Part shown: piece after piece, positions 8,419 through 16,731 of the stretch | Position numbering within the stretch: position 1 is the stretch's first letter | How the letters are laid out: each line of letters begins with the position of its first letter | Assembly: GCF_014635545.1 (NCBI RefSeq) | Contig: NZ_BMDA01000003.1 | Coordinates: 186,001-250,000, forward strand | Direction: 5' to 3' | Length of the DNA stretch: 64,000 nt | From: Acinetobacter courvalinii | GTDB lineage: Bacteria > Pseudomonadota > Gammaproteobacteria > Pseudomonadales > Moraxellaceae | Position numbers and translations under genes: made by a program | Notes under the pieces: generated by a model | Told to the model about the DNA's origin: nothing | Databases searched by the model: none | Seen by the model: the letters and a program-made list of their open reading frames with translations, nothing else

Positions 8419-9240
8419 TTAGGCTTTGTTGCGTTTTAAAGGCTGGCATTGTGGGCAGAATACACTGGCACGTTGACCGAGCTTTAGATTTTCCAAGGTA
8501 GTCTCGCAATTGACGCACATTTCCCCAGCACGGCCATAGGCCAGTAAGGTTTGCTGGAAATAGCCGTTTTCACCCATCGCATTGGTGTAATCACGCAAAG
8601 TTGAACCACCTAATTCAATGGCTTGTTTTAAGATGCGTTTCACTTCAACCACCAGCTTTTCCACTTGTAGCTTGCTTAAAGTCGAAGCGGGTTGTGCCGG
8701 GTGCACACCAATGTTGAAAAGACTTTCTGTTGCATAAATATTGCCAACACCGACCACCACATGGTTATCCATTAAAGCAATTTTAATGCCGACATTTTTT
8801 TTACTCAGCTTTTCGCGCAAATAGGCAGCGTTAAAATCTTCACTGAGCGGCTCCGGTCCAAGCGGATCAATCAGCTTGCCCTGATGATGCTGATCAAGCC
8901 AGAGAATACAGCCGAAGCGACGTGGATCATGGTAGCGAAGCTGCTGATCTTCAAAATCGATGATCAGATGATCATGCTTTCTCAATTCCTCATTCGGCTG
9001 GCATAGACGGAAACTGCCGGACATGCCCAGATGCCAAAGCATCTGGTCCTGTTCAAATTCGGCCAGAATATATTTAGAACGACGCTTAAGACCGACCAAA
9101 CGTTGCCCAACCAGTTTGTCCAGATCATCTGGAATAGGCCAGCGTAAGCTCGGGTTCAAGACTTTAACTGCTTGAACGCGTTGCTCTAGAAGGGGGAGTA
9201 AACTGGTTTTGGTTGTTTCGACTTCGGGTAACTCAGGCAT
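8419..9240 (-). CDS. mutM: formamidopyrimidine-DNA glycosylase MutM (Fpg)
   Basis: Base-excision repair enzyme that removes 8-oxoguanine and formamidopyrimidines and nicks the site by beta,delta-elimination. The 273-residue protein starts with the diagnostic MPELPEVE, in which Pro2 and Glu3 are catalytic after Met removal. The conserved lysine follows in RRSKYIL, and the helix-hairpin region reads GNIYATESLF. The C-terminal zinc finger is complete (C-x2-C, 16 residues, C-x2-C). The start is fixed at 9240 by the catalytic N-terminus; the longer frame to 9315 would bury Pro2. It is divergent from mpg, 76 bp away. Confidence 0.97.
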   Translation of the reverse strand: MPELPEVETTKTSLLPLLEQRVQAVKVLNPSLRWPIPDDLDKLVGQRLVGLKRRSKYILAEFEQDQMLWHLGMSGSFRLCQPNEELRKHDHLIIDFEDQQLRYHDPRRFGCILWLDQHHQGKLIDPLGPEPLSEDFNAAYLREKLSKKNVGIKIALMDNHVVVGVGNIYATESLFNIGVHPAQPASTLSKLQVEKLVVEVKRILKQAIELGGSTLRDYTNAMGENGYFQQTLLAYGRAGEMCVNCETTLENLKLGQRASVFCPQCQPLKRNKA

Positions 9241-9316
9241 CGCCAACTCGCAGAATGAACAGATATACTGGATGAATCTAGTATAACGTGTGCTATGGAT
9301 TATTTCAGAGATCACT

Positions 9317-9883
9317 ATGTCAGATATTTTACCATTAAGCTGGTTTCAACGTGAAACCTCGGAAGTGGCCTATGGCTTAATTGGTTGCGTCTTGTGTAAG
9401 CGACAACCTGATGGCCAAGTCATCCGCTGTATCATTACTGAAACAGAAGCTTATTTGGGCGTTCGTGATAAGGCCTGTCATAGCTACAATGATAAACGGA
9501 CAGCCCGCACAGAAGTGATGTATCGACCTGGTGGCACGATTTACGTCTATTTAATTTATGGCATGTATGAAATGCTCAATCTGATTACTCAGACCGAAGG
9601 CATCCCGGAAGGAGTGATGATTCGTTCTGCATTTTTAAAAGACGCTTCCACTAAAAAGCAATATCAGCTTTTGGCTGGACCAGGTAAATTGACGCGTTAT
9701 TTAGGCATTGATCGAACCTTAAAAGGGCAATGCTTGGGGGAAGAGTCGGGCTTGTGGGTGGAAGCAGCAACGACACAACCGGAAGTGATATTAACGCCTC
9801 GTATAGGAATTGATTACGCCGAAGAAGCTAAAGACTGGCCTGAACGATATTGCTGGAAAGATCATCCTTCGTTGAGCCGATAA
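9317..9883 (+). CDS. mpg: DNA-3-methyladenine glycosylase (AAG/Mpg family)
   Basis: A monofunctional glycosylase of the AAG/MPG family that removes alkylated purines and hypoxanthine. The 188-residue protein begins near LPLSWFQRETSEVAYGLIGCVL. The catalytic Glu lies in ITETEAYLG, the DKACHSYNDKRTARTEVMYRPGGTIYVYLIYGMYEMLN block is the family core, and LLAGPGKLTRYLGID is the conserved C-terminal motif. The start at 9317 begins the conserved region; in-frame codons back to 9290 overlap the mutM promoter. It is divergently paired with mutM, so two repair glycosylases share one short control region. Confidence 0.93.
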   Translation: MSDILPLSWFQRETSEVAYGLIGCVLCKRQPDGQVIRCIITETEAYLGVRDKACHSYNDKRTARTEVMYRPGGTIYVYLIYGMYEMLNLITQTEGIPEGVMIRSAFLKDASTKKQYQLLAGPGKLTRYLGIDRTLKGQCLGEESGLWVEAATTQPEVILTPRIGIDYAEEAKDWPERYCWKDHPSLSR

Positions 9884-10016
9884 CCTTACGGGTAGATCAT
9901 TTTTTAGTAAATGATGCCGTATTTTCCAGATTTACCGTTCTCCGGATTGAATTCATAGTCCAAACCAGGCACTGCTTTTTGTTATCATAACTCCTATATA
10001 AATAAAGGAAATAAGC

Positions 10017-12185
10017 ATGTCCTTATTACGTTTAAACCGACTTCATTACGGTATTTTGATGAGTATGGGCTGCATTTCTAGCCCGCTTGTTTGGGCCGAA
10101 GCGCTGGCTCAAGAGGTGACTGTATTACCGACCCTACGTGTCGAAGCAACACGTACCGATACCACCTATATGCAAACACCTGCCTCCATTTTTAGGGTCG
10201 ATATGCCTAAAAACGATCAATCCGCTCAGGTTAATTTAACTGAAGTGGTTAAGGGCATTCCAAGTGTTCAGTTACGTAACCGGGAAAATTATGCACAAGA
10301 TTTGCAGCTCTCGATGCGTGGTTTTGGTGCACGTTCAACCTTTGGTGTGCGCGGCATCCGCTTATATAGCGATGGCATTCCAGCAACCATGCCAGATGGA
10401 CAGGGGCAAACTTCAAATATCGATTTAAGTAGCCTGAGTCATCTTGAGGTCTTAACCGGCCCATTTTCTTCTCTTTATGGAAACTCTTCTGGTGGGGCAA
10501 TTTTAGCGACAACGCGAGAGGGACAGGGCAAAGATTCGATTGAGATGAGCTATGCAGGTGGTAGCCACAATAAAAATCGTGCAGGTCTCGTGTTACAGGG
10601 CGGTGCCAAAAACCAGAATGAACCAAGTTATATTGTCAGCTCTTCTTATTTTGATACCGATGGCTTTCGTGAGCATAGTAGTGCAGAAAAAGTTTTAAAT
10701 AATGCGAAACTAACGTGGAACTTAGATGATGGTAGCAAAATTAATTGGATCACCAATTATGTAAAAATCCATGCAGATGATCCACAAGGTTTAAGCCGAG
10801 AGCAATGGCAGAAAAATCCTCGCCAAGTTAATGATGCTAAGAATACCTACAATGTTCGTAAAGACATTGAACAAACGCAAACGGGTGTGACTTGGTCTAA
10901 ACCGATTAATGATCAGCATGAACTGTATGCGATGGCGTATTTCGGCAATCGTCAGGTGACTCAATATCAGTCAATTCCCCAATCCACACAAAAAAATCCT
11001 AATCACGCTGGTGGTGTGATTGATTTTGAACGTAATTATTACGGTGCTGATTTCCGCTGGACAGGGAAAGAACTATTGCCGAATACAAGCTTCAGCGCAG
11101 GACTTGCTGTTGATAGCATGGATGAAGATCGTAAAGGGTATGAGAACTTTACATTACTTAATGGTCAACCTTCTTATGGTGTAAAAGGTACATTGCGTCG
11201 CGATGAAGACAATACTTTGTGGAATGTCGATCCCTATTTACAAGCCTCTTGGCAGTTTTTACCGACTTGGCGTTTAGATACTGGTGTGCGTTATAGCAAT
11301 GTACATTATAAATCTAAGGATCATTATTTAAGCAATGGCAATGATAGTGATAAAACGGATTACAACAAGGTTTTACCCTCAGCTGCTTTAAGTTGGCAGA
11401 TTTTACCTGAGCTATTGGCCTATGCGAGTTATGCAAAAGGTTTTGAAACGCCAACATTTACTGAGATGGCCTATCAAGCTGATAAGAATAAATCTGGATT
11501 TAATTTTGCTTTAAAGCCATCTACCAGTGATAACTATGAAGTGGGTTTAAAATCGCAAAACTATTTAGGTGATTTTACTTTCGCTCTTTTTCAGTCTAAA
11601 ACTAAAGATGATATTGTTTCTGCAGGCACCTCTAATGGTCGTTCGACGTTTAGAAATGCAGATAAAACGCTTCGTGAAGGTGTTGAGTTTACTTGGAATA
11701 AAAAGCTGTGGCGTGATTTAGCTGCAACAGCCAGTTATGCTTATCTCGATGCAACATTCGATGCTGATGTTCCAGTCAATCTTGATAAAGAAGGTAATGT
11801 ACTCGCTGCAGCCATTCCATCAGGTAATGCAATTCCTGGGATTGCTAAAAATCAGGCTTTTATTAATATCGCTTGGCAGCCAGAGCAAGGTTTCTATGCA
11901 GGACTTGATGCCCAGTTTATGGATAAGGTCTATGTCAATGATATCAATAGTGATGCTGCTGCAAGCTATACCGTGGCATCGATCTATACGGGTTATGCAT
12001 GGAAATATGCTGATTGGGGCATTAATGGCTTTGCGCGTGTAGATAACCTATTTGATAAAAACTATGCGGGTTCTGTCATTATTAATGATAGTAGTGGTAA
12101 TCAAAATCCTAATAATGGTCGATATTATGAACCTGCTGATGGTCGTAACTGGAGCGCGGGAATTAAAGTAAGCAAGCAATTTTAA
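10017..12185 (+). CDS. pqqU: TonB-dependent outer-membrane receptor, PqqU (YncD) type
   Basis: A 722-residue TonB-dependent receptor with signal peptide (cut near VWAEA), a TonB-box region (EVTVLPTLRVEATR), plug domain and 22-strand barrel. The plug segment NYAQDLQLSMRGFGARSTFG, the stretches GIRLYSDGIPATMPDGQGQT and NIDLSSLSHLEVLTGPFSSLYG, the YQSIPQS..NPNHAGGVI loop and the C-terminal VDNLFDKNYAGSVI with NGRYYEP are, from memory of the family, nearly those of E. coli YncD. YncD/PqqU imports the redox cofactor pyrroloquinoline quinone. That substrate is inferred by similarity. A PQQ importer would suit Acinetobacter, whose periplasmic glucose dehydrogenase needs PQQ. No Fur box was recognised upstream. 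The ribosome site is aaaggaaataagc. Confidence 0.85.
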   Translation: MSLLRLNRLHYGILMSMGCISSPLVWAEALAQEVTVLPTLRVEATRTDTTYMQTPASIFRVDMPKNDQSAQVNLTEVVKGIPSVQLRNRENYAQDLQLSMRGFGARSTFGVRGIRLYSDGIPATMPDGQGQTSNIDLSSLSHLEVLTGPFSSLYGNSSGGAILATTREGQGKDSIEMSYAGGSHNKNRAGLVLQGGAKNQNEPSYIVSSSYFDTDGFREHSSAEKVLNNAKLTWNLDDGSKINWITNYVKIHADDPQGLSREQWQKNPRQVNDAKNTYNVRKDIEQTQTGVTWSKPINDQHELYAMAYFGNRQVTQYQSIPQSTQKNPNHAGGVIDFERNYYGADFRWTGKELLPNTSFSAGLAVDSMDEDRKGYENFTLLNGQPSYGVKGTLRRDEDNTLWNVDPYLQASWQFLPTWRLDTGVRYSNVHYKSKDHYLSNGNDSDKTDYNKVLPSAALSWQILPELLAYASYAKGFETPTFTEMAYQADKNKSGFNFALKPSTSDNYEVGLKSQNYLGDFTFALFQSKTKDDIVSAGTSNGRSTFRNADKTLREGVEFTWNKKLWRDLAATASYAYLDATFDADVPVNLDKEGNVLAAAIPSGNAIPGIAKNQAFINIAWQPEQGFYAGLDAQFMDKVYVNDINSDAAASYTVASIYTGYAWKYADWGINGFARVDNLFDKNYAGSVIINDSSGNQNPNNGRYYEPADGRNWSAGIKVSKQF

Positions 12186-12193
12186 GGAGCGTA

Positions 12194-12235
12194 CAGCAGC
12201 ACTTGCATGGTGAAGTGCTGCTGCATAAATTATTT
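12194..12235. terminator. terminator between convergent pqqU and Sel1 genes
   Basis: An 11-bp perfect stem (cagcagcactt / aagtgctgctg) with an 8-base loop is followed on the plus strand by cataaattatttttt. Confidence 0.75.
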
Positions 12236-13042
12236 TTTAGGGGCTTGGGCGGGTGCGGCTTTTTTAGCAGCAATGGCCGCTTCAACCTGAGCCAGGGATT
12301 CTTTGGCATTCGGATAGTTTGCAGCAGCTAAACGAGAAAAAATATTTTTTGCCTGCTCCAGATCCTGACTAATAATATTGCCGTTAGCGAGCATGTTACC
12401 CAAAATCATGAGCGAAGGAGCATAATCCTTCTTGGCGAGATCTTTTAAGCTTTCAACGGCTTGTTGCTGCATGAAAGGATTTTTATTCTTCACACCAATT
12501 CCCAGGTCATACACTGCTTTTAAGTTTTTTGCCGGATAATAATCCTTTTTCAGTAAAGGTAATAATTTCTGAATAGCCAGTTGATCATATTCAGGTTTAC
12601 CTTGTCTAAACAATATATCAGCAAATTCTACAGTTGCTTCATCTGAACCTTGGCTAGATGCCTTATTTAAATATTCTTTGTATTTCTGAGCATCTTTGCC
12701 TAGACCCAAATTACCTTTATGGTAGGCTTGAGCCAAGCGGAAACTGGCTGGTCCGTAGCCTTTACTGGATGCATCCTGATAATACTGTAGTGCCTTTTTC
12801 TCATCTTTTACTGTGCCTTGACCATGTTCTGTCATATAGCCGAGATTATGGACCGCTTGCGTGTTGCCGGTATTGGCTAGTCGTTGCATTTCCTGATAAG
12901 CAGCAGCATAGTCTTTAGCTTCATACAGTTGAGTTGCTTTGGTAAACAATGGGTCTGCTTTGGTGCTGGTCGCTTTATTGTCAGCGGCGAAGATTGTATG
13001 GCTTGCAAGGGTGACTAAACTCGCAATGAGCAATTTTTTCAT
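12230..13042 (-). CDS. periplasmic Sel1/TPR-repeat protein
   Basis: A secreted protein of 270 residues with a signal peptide (MKKLLIASLVTLASHTIFAA) followed by about five Sel1-like helical repeats. Clear examples are NTQAVHNLGYMTEHGQGTVKD, GYGPASFRLAQAYHKG and YAPSLMILGNMLANG. The C-terminus is an Ala/Lys-rich tail. Sel1 repeats mediate protein-protein contacts; the specific role is unknown. The start at 13042 has a good site (aaagga) and begins the signal peptide; the longer frame to 13099 does not make sense. About 250 bp without a gene separate it from the dsbC-like gene upstream. Confidence 0.85.
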   Translation of the reverse strand: MKKLLIASLVTLASHTIFAADNKATSTKADPLFTKATQLYEAKDYAAAYQEMQRLANTGNTQAVHNLGYMTEHGQGTVKDEKKALQYYQDASSKGYGPASFRLAQAYHKGNLGLGKDAQKYKEYLNKASSQGSDEATVEFADILFRQGKPEYDQLAIQKLLPLLKKDYYPAKNLKAVYDLGIGVKNKNPFMQQQAVESLKDLAKKDYAPSLMILGNMLANGNIISQDLEQAKNIFSRLAAANYPNAKESLAQVEAAIAAKKAAPAQAPKK

Positions 13043-13295
13043 CTTTATTTTTCCTTTCTCATGTTGATCTGCTTTCATCCTTTGCATAGCAGAACTCAAT
13101 ATGCTGTTGTCATCATAAAAGCTTGCGGCAAAATGTAAATAAGGAATTTGTATAAATCTTGGCAGGGGAAAAAGCGGGTTTTGATCTTTGTGTTTTTATA
13201 ATTTATTTAAAATCAAATATGTATAATTAATATTTTAGAGAATGGCTTGCAACTCCTTGCTGGCAAAAGAGTCAACAAGCCTCCATGTTTTATCT

Positions 13296-14027
13296 TTATT
13301 TCTTCGTACTCGCTTCTTGTAAAAGCTGTTCAATCTGCTCAGCATTTTGTGGGCTACCTGAGAGTCTCATTCCGTTTTGCAGGAATAAAGTCGGTGTGCC
13401 ATCAATCTGCAGCTTTTGTCCTAATGCCAGATTCTTCTGTATCGGTGTTTCACATTGGGTCGCACTTTTTGGGGCTTTACGGTGCAACATGTAATCTTCC
13501 CAAGCTTCATATTGATTTTTTGAGCACCAGATTTTATTGGCCACCGCTTCGGCTTGAGGATGTAATTTTTTTAGCGGGAACAGGAACAGATAGACGGTGA
13601 CATTATCCACCGCAGTCATGTGTTGCTCGAGCTTTTGGCAGTAAGGACAATCCGGATCACTAAACACATAGAGTGTACGTTCGCCTTTACCTTTAACATA
13701 TTTAATCGCCTGATCAAGCGGCAGTTGCTTGATATCAATCTTGCTTAACTCGGCTAAGCGGTCCTCGGTCAGATTCTTTTTGTTTTGAACATCCAATAAG
13801 TTACCGAAAAAAAGATATTTGGCTGTTTCATCGGTATAGATCATCTTACCCGCTGCATAAACCTCATAAATACCCGGTAACGGGGAGGGGCTAACTGATT
13901 TGACAGCAATCTCGGGATAATTTTTTTTGAAGTTTTGCTCGAGGGTTTTACTGTCTGCATGGATTGTTTGCAAACCAATCAGACCCAAGGTGAGTGCTGA
14001 AAGCAGTGTCTTGATCATTATTTTCAT
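13296..14027 (-). CDS. DsbC/DsbG-like disulfide isomerase (first copy)
   Basis: A periplasmic thiol:disulfide protein of 243 residues with a signal peptide (TLLSALTLGLIGLQTIHAD). A DsbC-type N-terminal dimerisation domain spans about residues 26-90, and a thioredoxin-like domain carries the active site C127-P-Y-C130 (FSDPDCPYCQKLE). The cis-proline region is IDGTPTLFLQNG. A second cysteine pair (IWCSKN... TQCETP) is shared with DsbC. The family isomerises wrong disulfides and is kept reduced by DsbD. It is the last gene of a three-gene minus-strand cassette with a phosphatase and a second dsbC-like gene. It is the more typical copy and probably the housekeeping DsbC. Confidence 0.88.
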   Translation of the reverse strand: MKIMIKTLLSALTLGLIGLQTIHADSKTLEQNFKKNYPEIAVKSVSPSPLPGIYEVYAAGKMIYTDETAKYLFFGNLLDVQNKKNLTEDRLAELSKIDIKQLPLDQAIKYVKGKGERTLYVFSDPDCPYCQKLEQHMTAVDNVTVYLFLFPLKKLHPQAEAVANKIWCSKNQYEAWEDYMLHRKAPKSATQCETPIQKNLALGQKLQIDGTPTLFLQNGMRLSGSPQNAEQIEQLLQEASTKK

Positions 14028-14101
14028 TAGAAATCAGTCGAGTTAAGGATAGATGAACAATAACGCTCATTTCTATTTTCGACAAGAACGGGATTTCAAC
14101 T

Positions 14102-14422
14102 TTATTTTAAATAGGGCAGCAGTGCGAATTGTAGCAACTCAATCAGCTCTGGGTCCATATAGTGATAATCATCAGGGATATCAAGCACAAAGACTTTTTT
14201 ATGTTGTAGTTGTTTTGAGAACTTTTCTTTAATTTGTTGCTTATGTCTGGATTCCATCACAAAAATTTGATCCGCCCAAGCAATATCTCTAACTGAAATA
14301 GTATGTTTAGCGTGGCGGCTGGTTCCTGCTGAACGGGTATGTAGACCATACCCTTGAGCGAAAATACGTTCAGCTGTTGGACTGCGCCATTGATTACGAC
14401 TGCAAATAAAGAGGGTGTTCAA
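14102..14422 (-). CDS. short low-molecular-weight protein-tyrosine-phosphatase-like protein
   Basis: A 106-residue protein of the LMW phosphatase/arsenate reductase fold. It has the phosphate loop C-x5-R-S (C7 SRNQW R13 S) followed by PTAERIF, and a middle segment RSAGTSRHAKHTISVRDIAWADQIFVME. The C-terminal acidic segment DIPDDYHYMDPEL replaces the usual D-P general-acid motif. It is much shorter than classical LMW-PTPs (about 150). Stand-alone short members of this kind occur in many proteobacteria without assigned function. The only start that keeps the catalytic Cys near the N-terminus is TTG at 14422, with a weak aggt site. It starts 12 bp after the second dsbC-like gene, so the two are probably translated from one message. 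Confidence 0.72.
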   Translation of the reverse strand: MNTLFICSRNQWRSPTAERIFAQGYGLHTRSAGTSRHAKHTISVRDIAWADQIFVMESRHKQQIKEKFSKQLQHKKVFVLDIPDDYHYMDPELIELLQFALLPYLK

Positions 14423-14434
14423 ATAAGTACCTAA

Positions 14435-15169
14435 TTAATGATCAGTATTATTAATAAAGTTTTCTATACCTTCTCGTTCGGGAACCCCGACAATTCTATG
14501 TCCTTGTGAATTAAATATTGTCGGGGTTAGATTAATTCGATATTTTTTTGTAATTTCCATATTCTGGTCTATGGGTTGATGACACGTATTTTCCCTTTTG
14601 TTTGGTTTGTCCCCATCTAATAAATATGCTTTCCATGCTTTAATAGAATCTTTCGAACACCAAATATTTTTCGATGTTTCAATTGCGGTGGGATGTAAAT
14701 GAGTCAGTCCCATAGGGAACGTATAAATCGTTATATCGTTAACATCTTCAAGAACACCTTGTAATGCCTGACAAGCAGGGCAGTCGGGATCTGCAAAGAC
14801 ATATAAGATTCTTTTACCATTTCCTTTAACTTCTTTTAAGGCATTAGCTGTAGGAAGTTGCTTCGGATTGATTGCATAATGTTTTTGATAATTATAGTCG
14901 GCTATGTTCTGCATATTCTCAAGATCAATTACATCTCCATAAATTAAATATCGACCAGAAGCATCGATTAATACAGAGCCTCTAATATTTGAAAGCGTAT
15001 ATAGATTAGGAATAGGTGTCTTATCTATAAACTCTGGGTTTAGATGAGTTGGAAGAGTTTTGACCCTTTGATTAATTTGTTCAGTATTGGCAAAAATAGA
15101 CTGGGACCCTAATAACATTGCTAATGTCATAATATAGAATGATCTAAATTTATACACAGATGTTTCCAT
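14435..15169 (-). CDS. DsbC-like thiol:disulfide protein (second, divergent copy)
   Basis: A 244-residue paralogue of the neighbouring dsbC-like gene with the same order: N-terminal export signal (about residues 10-27), DsbC-type N domain, and a thioredoxin fold with C130-P-A-C133 (FADPDCPACQ). The second cysteine pair (IWCSKD... NTCHQP) and the cis-proline region (INLTPTIFNSQG) are also kept. The CPAC active site differs from the CPYC of the other copy. The DNA is visibly richer in A/T than its neighbours, and the ATG at 15169 has no clear ribosome site. Both features suggest transfer or relaxed selection. It could serve a dedicated substrate; none is identifiable. Confidence 0.8.
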   Translation of the reverse strand: METSVYKFRSFYIMTLAMLLGSQSIFANTEQINQRVKTLPTHLNPEFIDKTPIPNLYTLSNIRGSVLIDASGRYLIYGDVIDLENMQNIADYNYQKHYAINPKQLPTANALKEVKGNGKRILYVFADPDCPACQALQGVLEDVNDITIYTFPMGLTHLHPTAIETSKNIWCSKDSIKAWKAYLLDGDKPNKRENTCHQPIDQNMEITKKYRINLTPTIFNSQGHRIVGVPEREGIENFINNTDH

Positions 15170-15263
15170 AGAAATAATTAAAGTATGTATATTCGTTTTA
15201 GATAAATATATGTTGATTTTTAAAGATAATTTAATTTTCTTTATATAATTTGATTCATAATTT

Positions 15264-15287
15264 AAAAGCCCCCCTAGGAGGACTTTT
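15264..15287 (-). terminator. imperfect terminator after ygfZ
   Basis: aaaagcccccc and ggaggactttt form an interrupted 11-position stem (two mismatches) downstream of ygfZ, with A/T flanks on both sides. Confidence 0.5.
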
Positions 15288-15298
15288 ATGTCACTTTA

Positions 15299-16021
15299 TT
15301 ATTGAGGTCTTGCCACATCACCATTCAATGCTTCAGGCAAGTCCAGAACAGTCACTCCAAGTTCTGTCAGTGCAGCAGGTTTGGCAATCACAAGTGCGAG
15401 ATAGCCATCTTCAAATGCCACACTATTGACCACTTCAACATCTTTGTTCAGTTGGCTGGCTGGGGCTGGCACATCTGCTTGAGCCTGGATCAGGTGTAAC
15501 CAGTGTTTTGGTTTTGCTTTAAACCAAAGACGCGCTACGATTTCCTGACCTAAGTAACAGCCTTTATCGAAATGTACGCCATCGCGTTGATGCAGGCGTA
15601 ATTCTTGTGGCTGGAACAGGTGTTCGGTACTTTGCTGAATCCAGGCTTGTCCAGATTGAATCGCTTGAATTTTCCAGGTATTGATATCAGTTTCTGTTGA
15701 AGAAAACTCGGTTTGAATGCCATTGACTGTTGGGAAAACCGAACCTGTTTCTTCTAATTTCATTTTGGAAAAAGCACCAAACTTTTTAATATGCTTGGCA
15801 AATTCTTCGGCTTGGTCTTGCGTGGTCACTAACTCAAAACTTTCTGGATTTAATCGTTTAATCCATAGACCAAAATGAATACGTCCTTTTAAATCACAAA
15901 TAGCAGTATAGCGACTTTCATTTTCTGGTATGCGTTCAACGTGAATGGTGACTTGGCCTTGTAGAAATTTTTGTGCATCTACACCATTTAAGCTAAAAGC
16001 AGTAAAAGCAAGTTGACTCAT
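15299..16021 (-). CDS. ygfZ: tRNA-modifying/Fe-S-maintenance protein YgfZ
   Basis: A folate-binding GcvT-fold protein that supports assembly or repair of certain Fe-S enzymes, including MiaB. The 240-residue protein carries the family signature K-G-C-Y-x-G-Q-E at residues 153-160 (FDKGCYLGQEIVARLWFKAK), containing the essential Cys155. It also has the N-terminal LNGVDAQKFLQGQVT segment. It is shorter than E. coli YgfZ (326), as in many gammaproteobacteria, mainly through a trimmed C-terminal domain. ATG at 16021 overlaps no other gene. It stands alone, and a possible small reading frame begins on the other strand 36 bp away. Confidence 0.9.
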   Translation of the reverse strand: MSQLAFTAFSLNGVDAQKFLQGQVTIHVERIPENESRYTAICDLKGRIHFGLWIKRLNPESFELVTTQDQAEEFAKHIKKFGAFSKMKLEETGSVFPTVNGIQTEFSSTETDINTWKIQAIQSGQAWIQQSTEHLFQPQELRLHQRDGVHFDKGCYLGQEIVARLWFKAKPKHWLHLIQAQADVPAPASQLNKDVEVVNSVAFEDGYLALVIAKPAALTELGVTVLDLPEALNGDVARPQ

Positions 16022-16056
16022 AGATCAATCCTAAGCTGCATTCTGATCACTAAAAT

Positions 16057-16206
16057 ATGGACTGTTATTTTGCGCCATTTTTCACAAAAAAGCAGCTTTA
16101 TATTGTCGATAATCGTGCTCAAATGAAAGATCAGCGGCCTCGCATTTACCTGCCAAGTCGCTATGATAAATCGACCAAACACAATGAGCGTGATATGGGA
16201 GAATAA
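16057..16206 (+). CDS. possible small protein upstream of the SRPBCC gene (49 aa)
   Basis: An ATG-to-stop frame of 49 codons ends two bases before the next gene's ATG, as in a coupled operon. The product is charged and polar, has no membrane segment, and has a C-terminal half rich in Arg/Lys/Asp (QRPRIYLPSRYDKSTKHNERD). There is no ribosome binding site at the first ATG; an internal ATG also lacks one. I do not recognise it. The tight coupling is the only support for translation. Confidence 0.3.
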   Translation: MDCYFAPFFTKKQLYIVDNRAQMKDQRPRIYLPSRYDKSTKHNERDMGE

Positions 16207-16208
16207 TA

Positions 16209-16655
16209 ATGACTGGAACAGTAAAACTACATCGAGTATTGAGTGCGCCCCCAGCGCGTGTTTTTAAAGCCTTTCTTGATCCGGATGCCTTGGTCAAATG
16301 GTTACCACCGCATGGATTTACCGCAAAAGTTCATCATCTCGATCCACAGGAGGGTGGAACGTATAAAATGTCCTTTACCAATTTTTCCACAGGACAAACG
16401 CATGGTTTTGGAGGCAAATATATTAACATTGTCCCGAATGAGCTACTGCGTTATACCGACAAATTCGACGATCCAAACTTACCCGGTGATATTCAGGTCA
16501 CGATTGAGCTCAAAGCCGTTATGGTTGGCACAGAGGTGCATATTACCCAAGAGGGGATTCCTGATGTGATTCCTGTAGAAGCCTGTTATCTGGGCTGGCA
16601 AGAATCCTTGTATTTGTTAGGCCTGTTAGTTCAAGCGGAGATACCTGACGAATAA
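16209..16655 (+). CDS. SRPBCC/AHSA1-like ligand-binding protein
   Basis: A 148-residue START/Bet v1-like (SRPBCC) domain of the AHSA1-type branch. Signatures are an N-terminal HRVLSAPPARVFKAFLDPDALVKWLPPHGFT, then GGTYKMSFTNFSTGQTHGFGGKYINIVPNELLRYTDKF, and a C-terminal helix GWQESLYLLGLL. The fold makes a hydrophobic pocket; the ligand is unknown and the protein should be cytoplasmic. ATG at 16209 has a good site (gggaga). The following genes on the same strand are all small and may form a loose cluster. Confidence 0.82.
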   Translation: MTGTVKLHRVLSAPPARVFKAFLDPDALVKWLPPHGFTAKVHHLDPQEGGTYKMSFTNFSTGQTHGFGGKYINIVPNELLRYTDKFDDPNLPGDIQVTIELKAVMVGTEVHITQEGIPDVIPVEACYLGWQESLYLLGLLVQAEIPDE

Positions 16656-16731
16656 AGACTTTCGTTAAGTAAAATCGGTTGAGTGAGAAAAACAAAAAAT
16701 ATTGGATGAATAAATTAAATTGGGGAATCAA

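Noticed and set aside
10249-10626. 125-codon minus-strand frame inside pqqU
   Set aside because: A shadow of the long receptor gene, no start signal; the receptor frame is supported by extensive family motifs.
16082-16297. 71-codon minus-strand frame opposite the start of the SRPBCC gene
   Set aside because: It overlaps a well-supported gene on the other strand and has no ribosome site or recognisable product.
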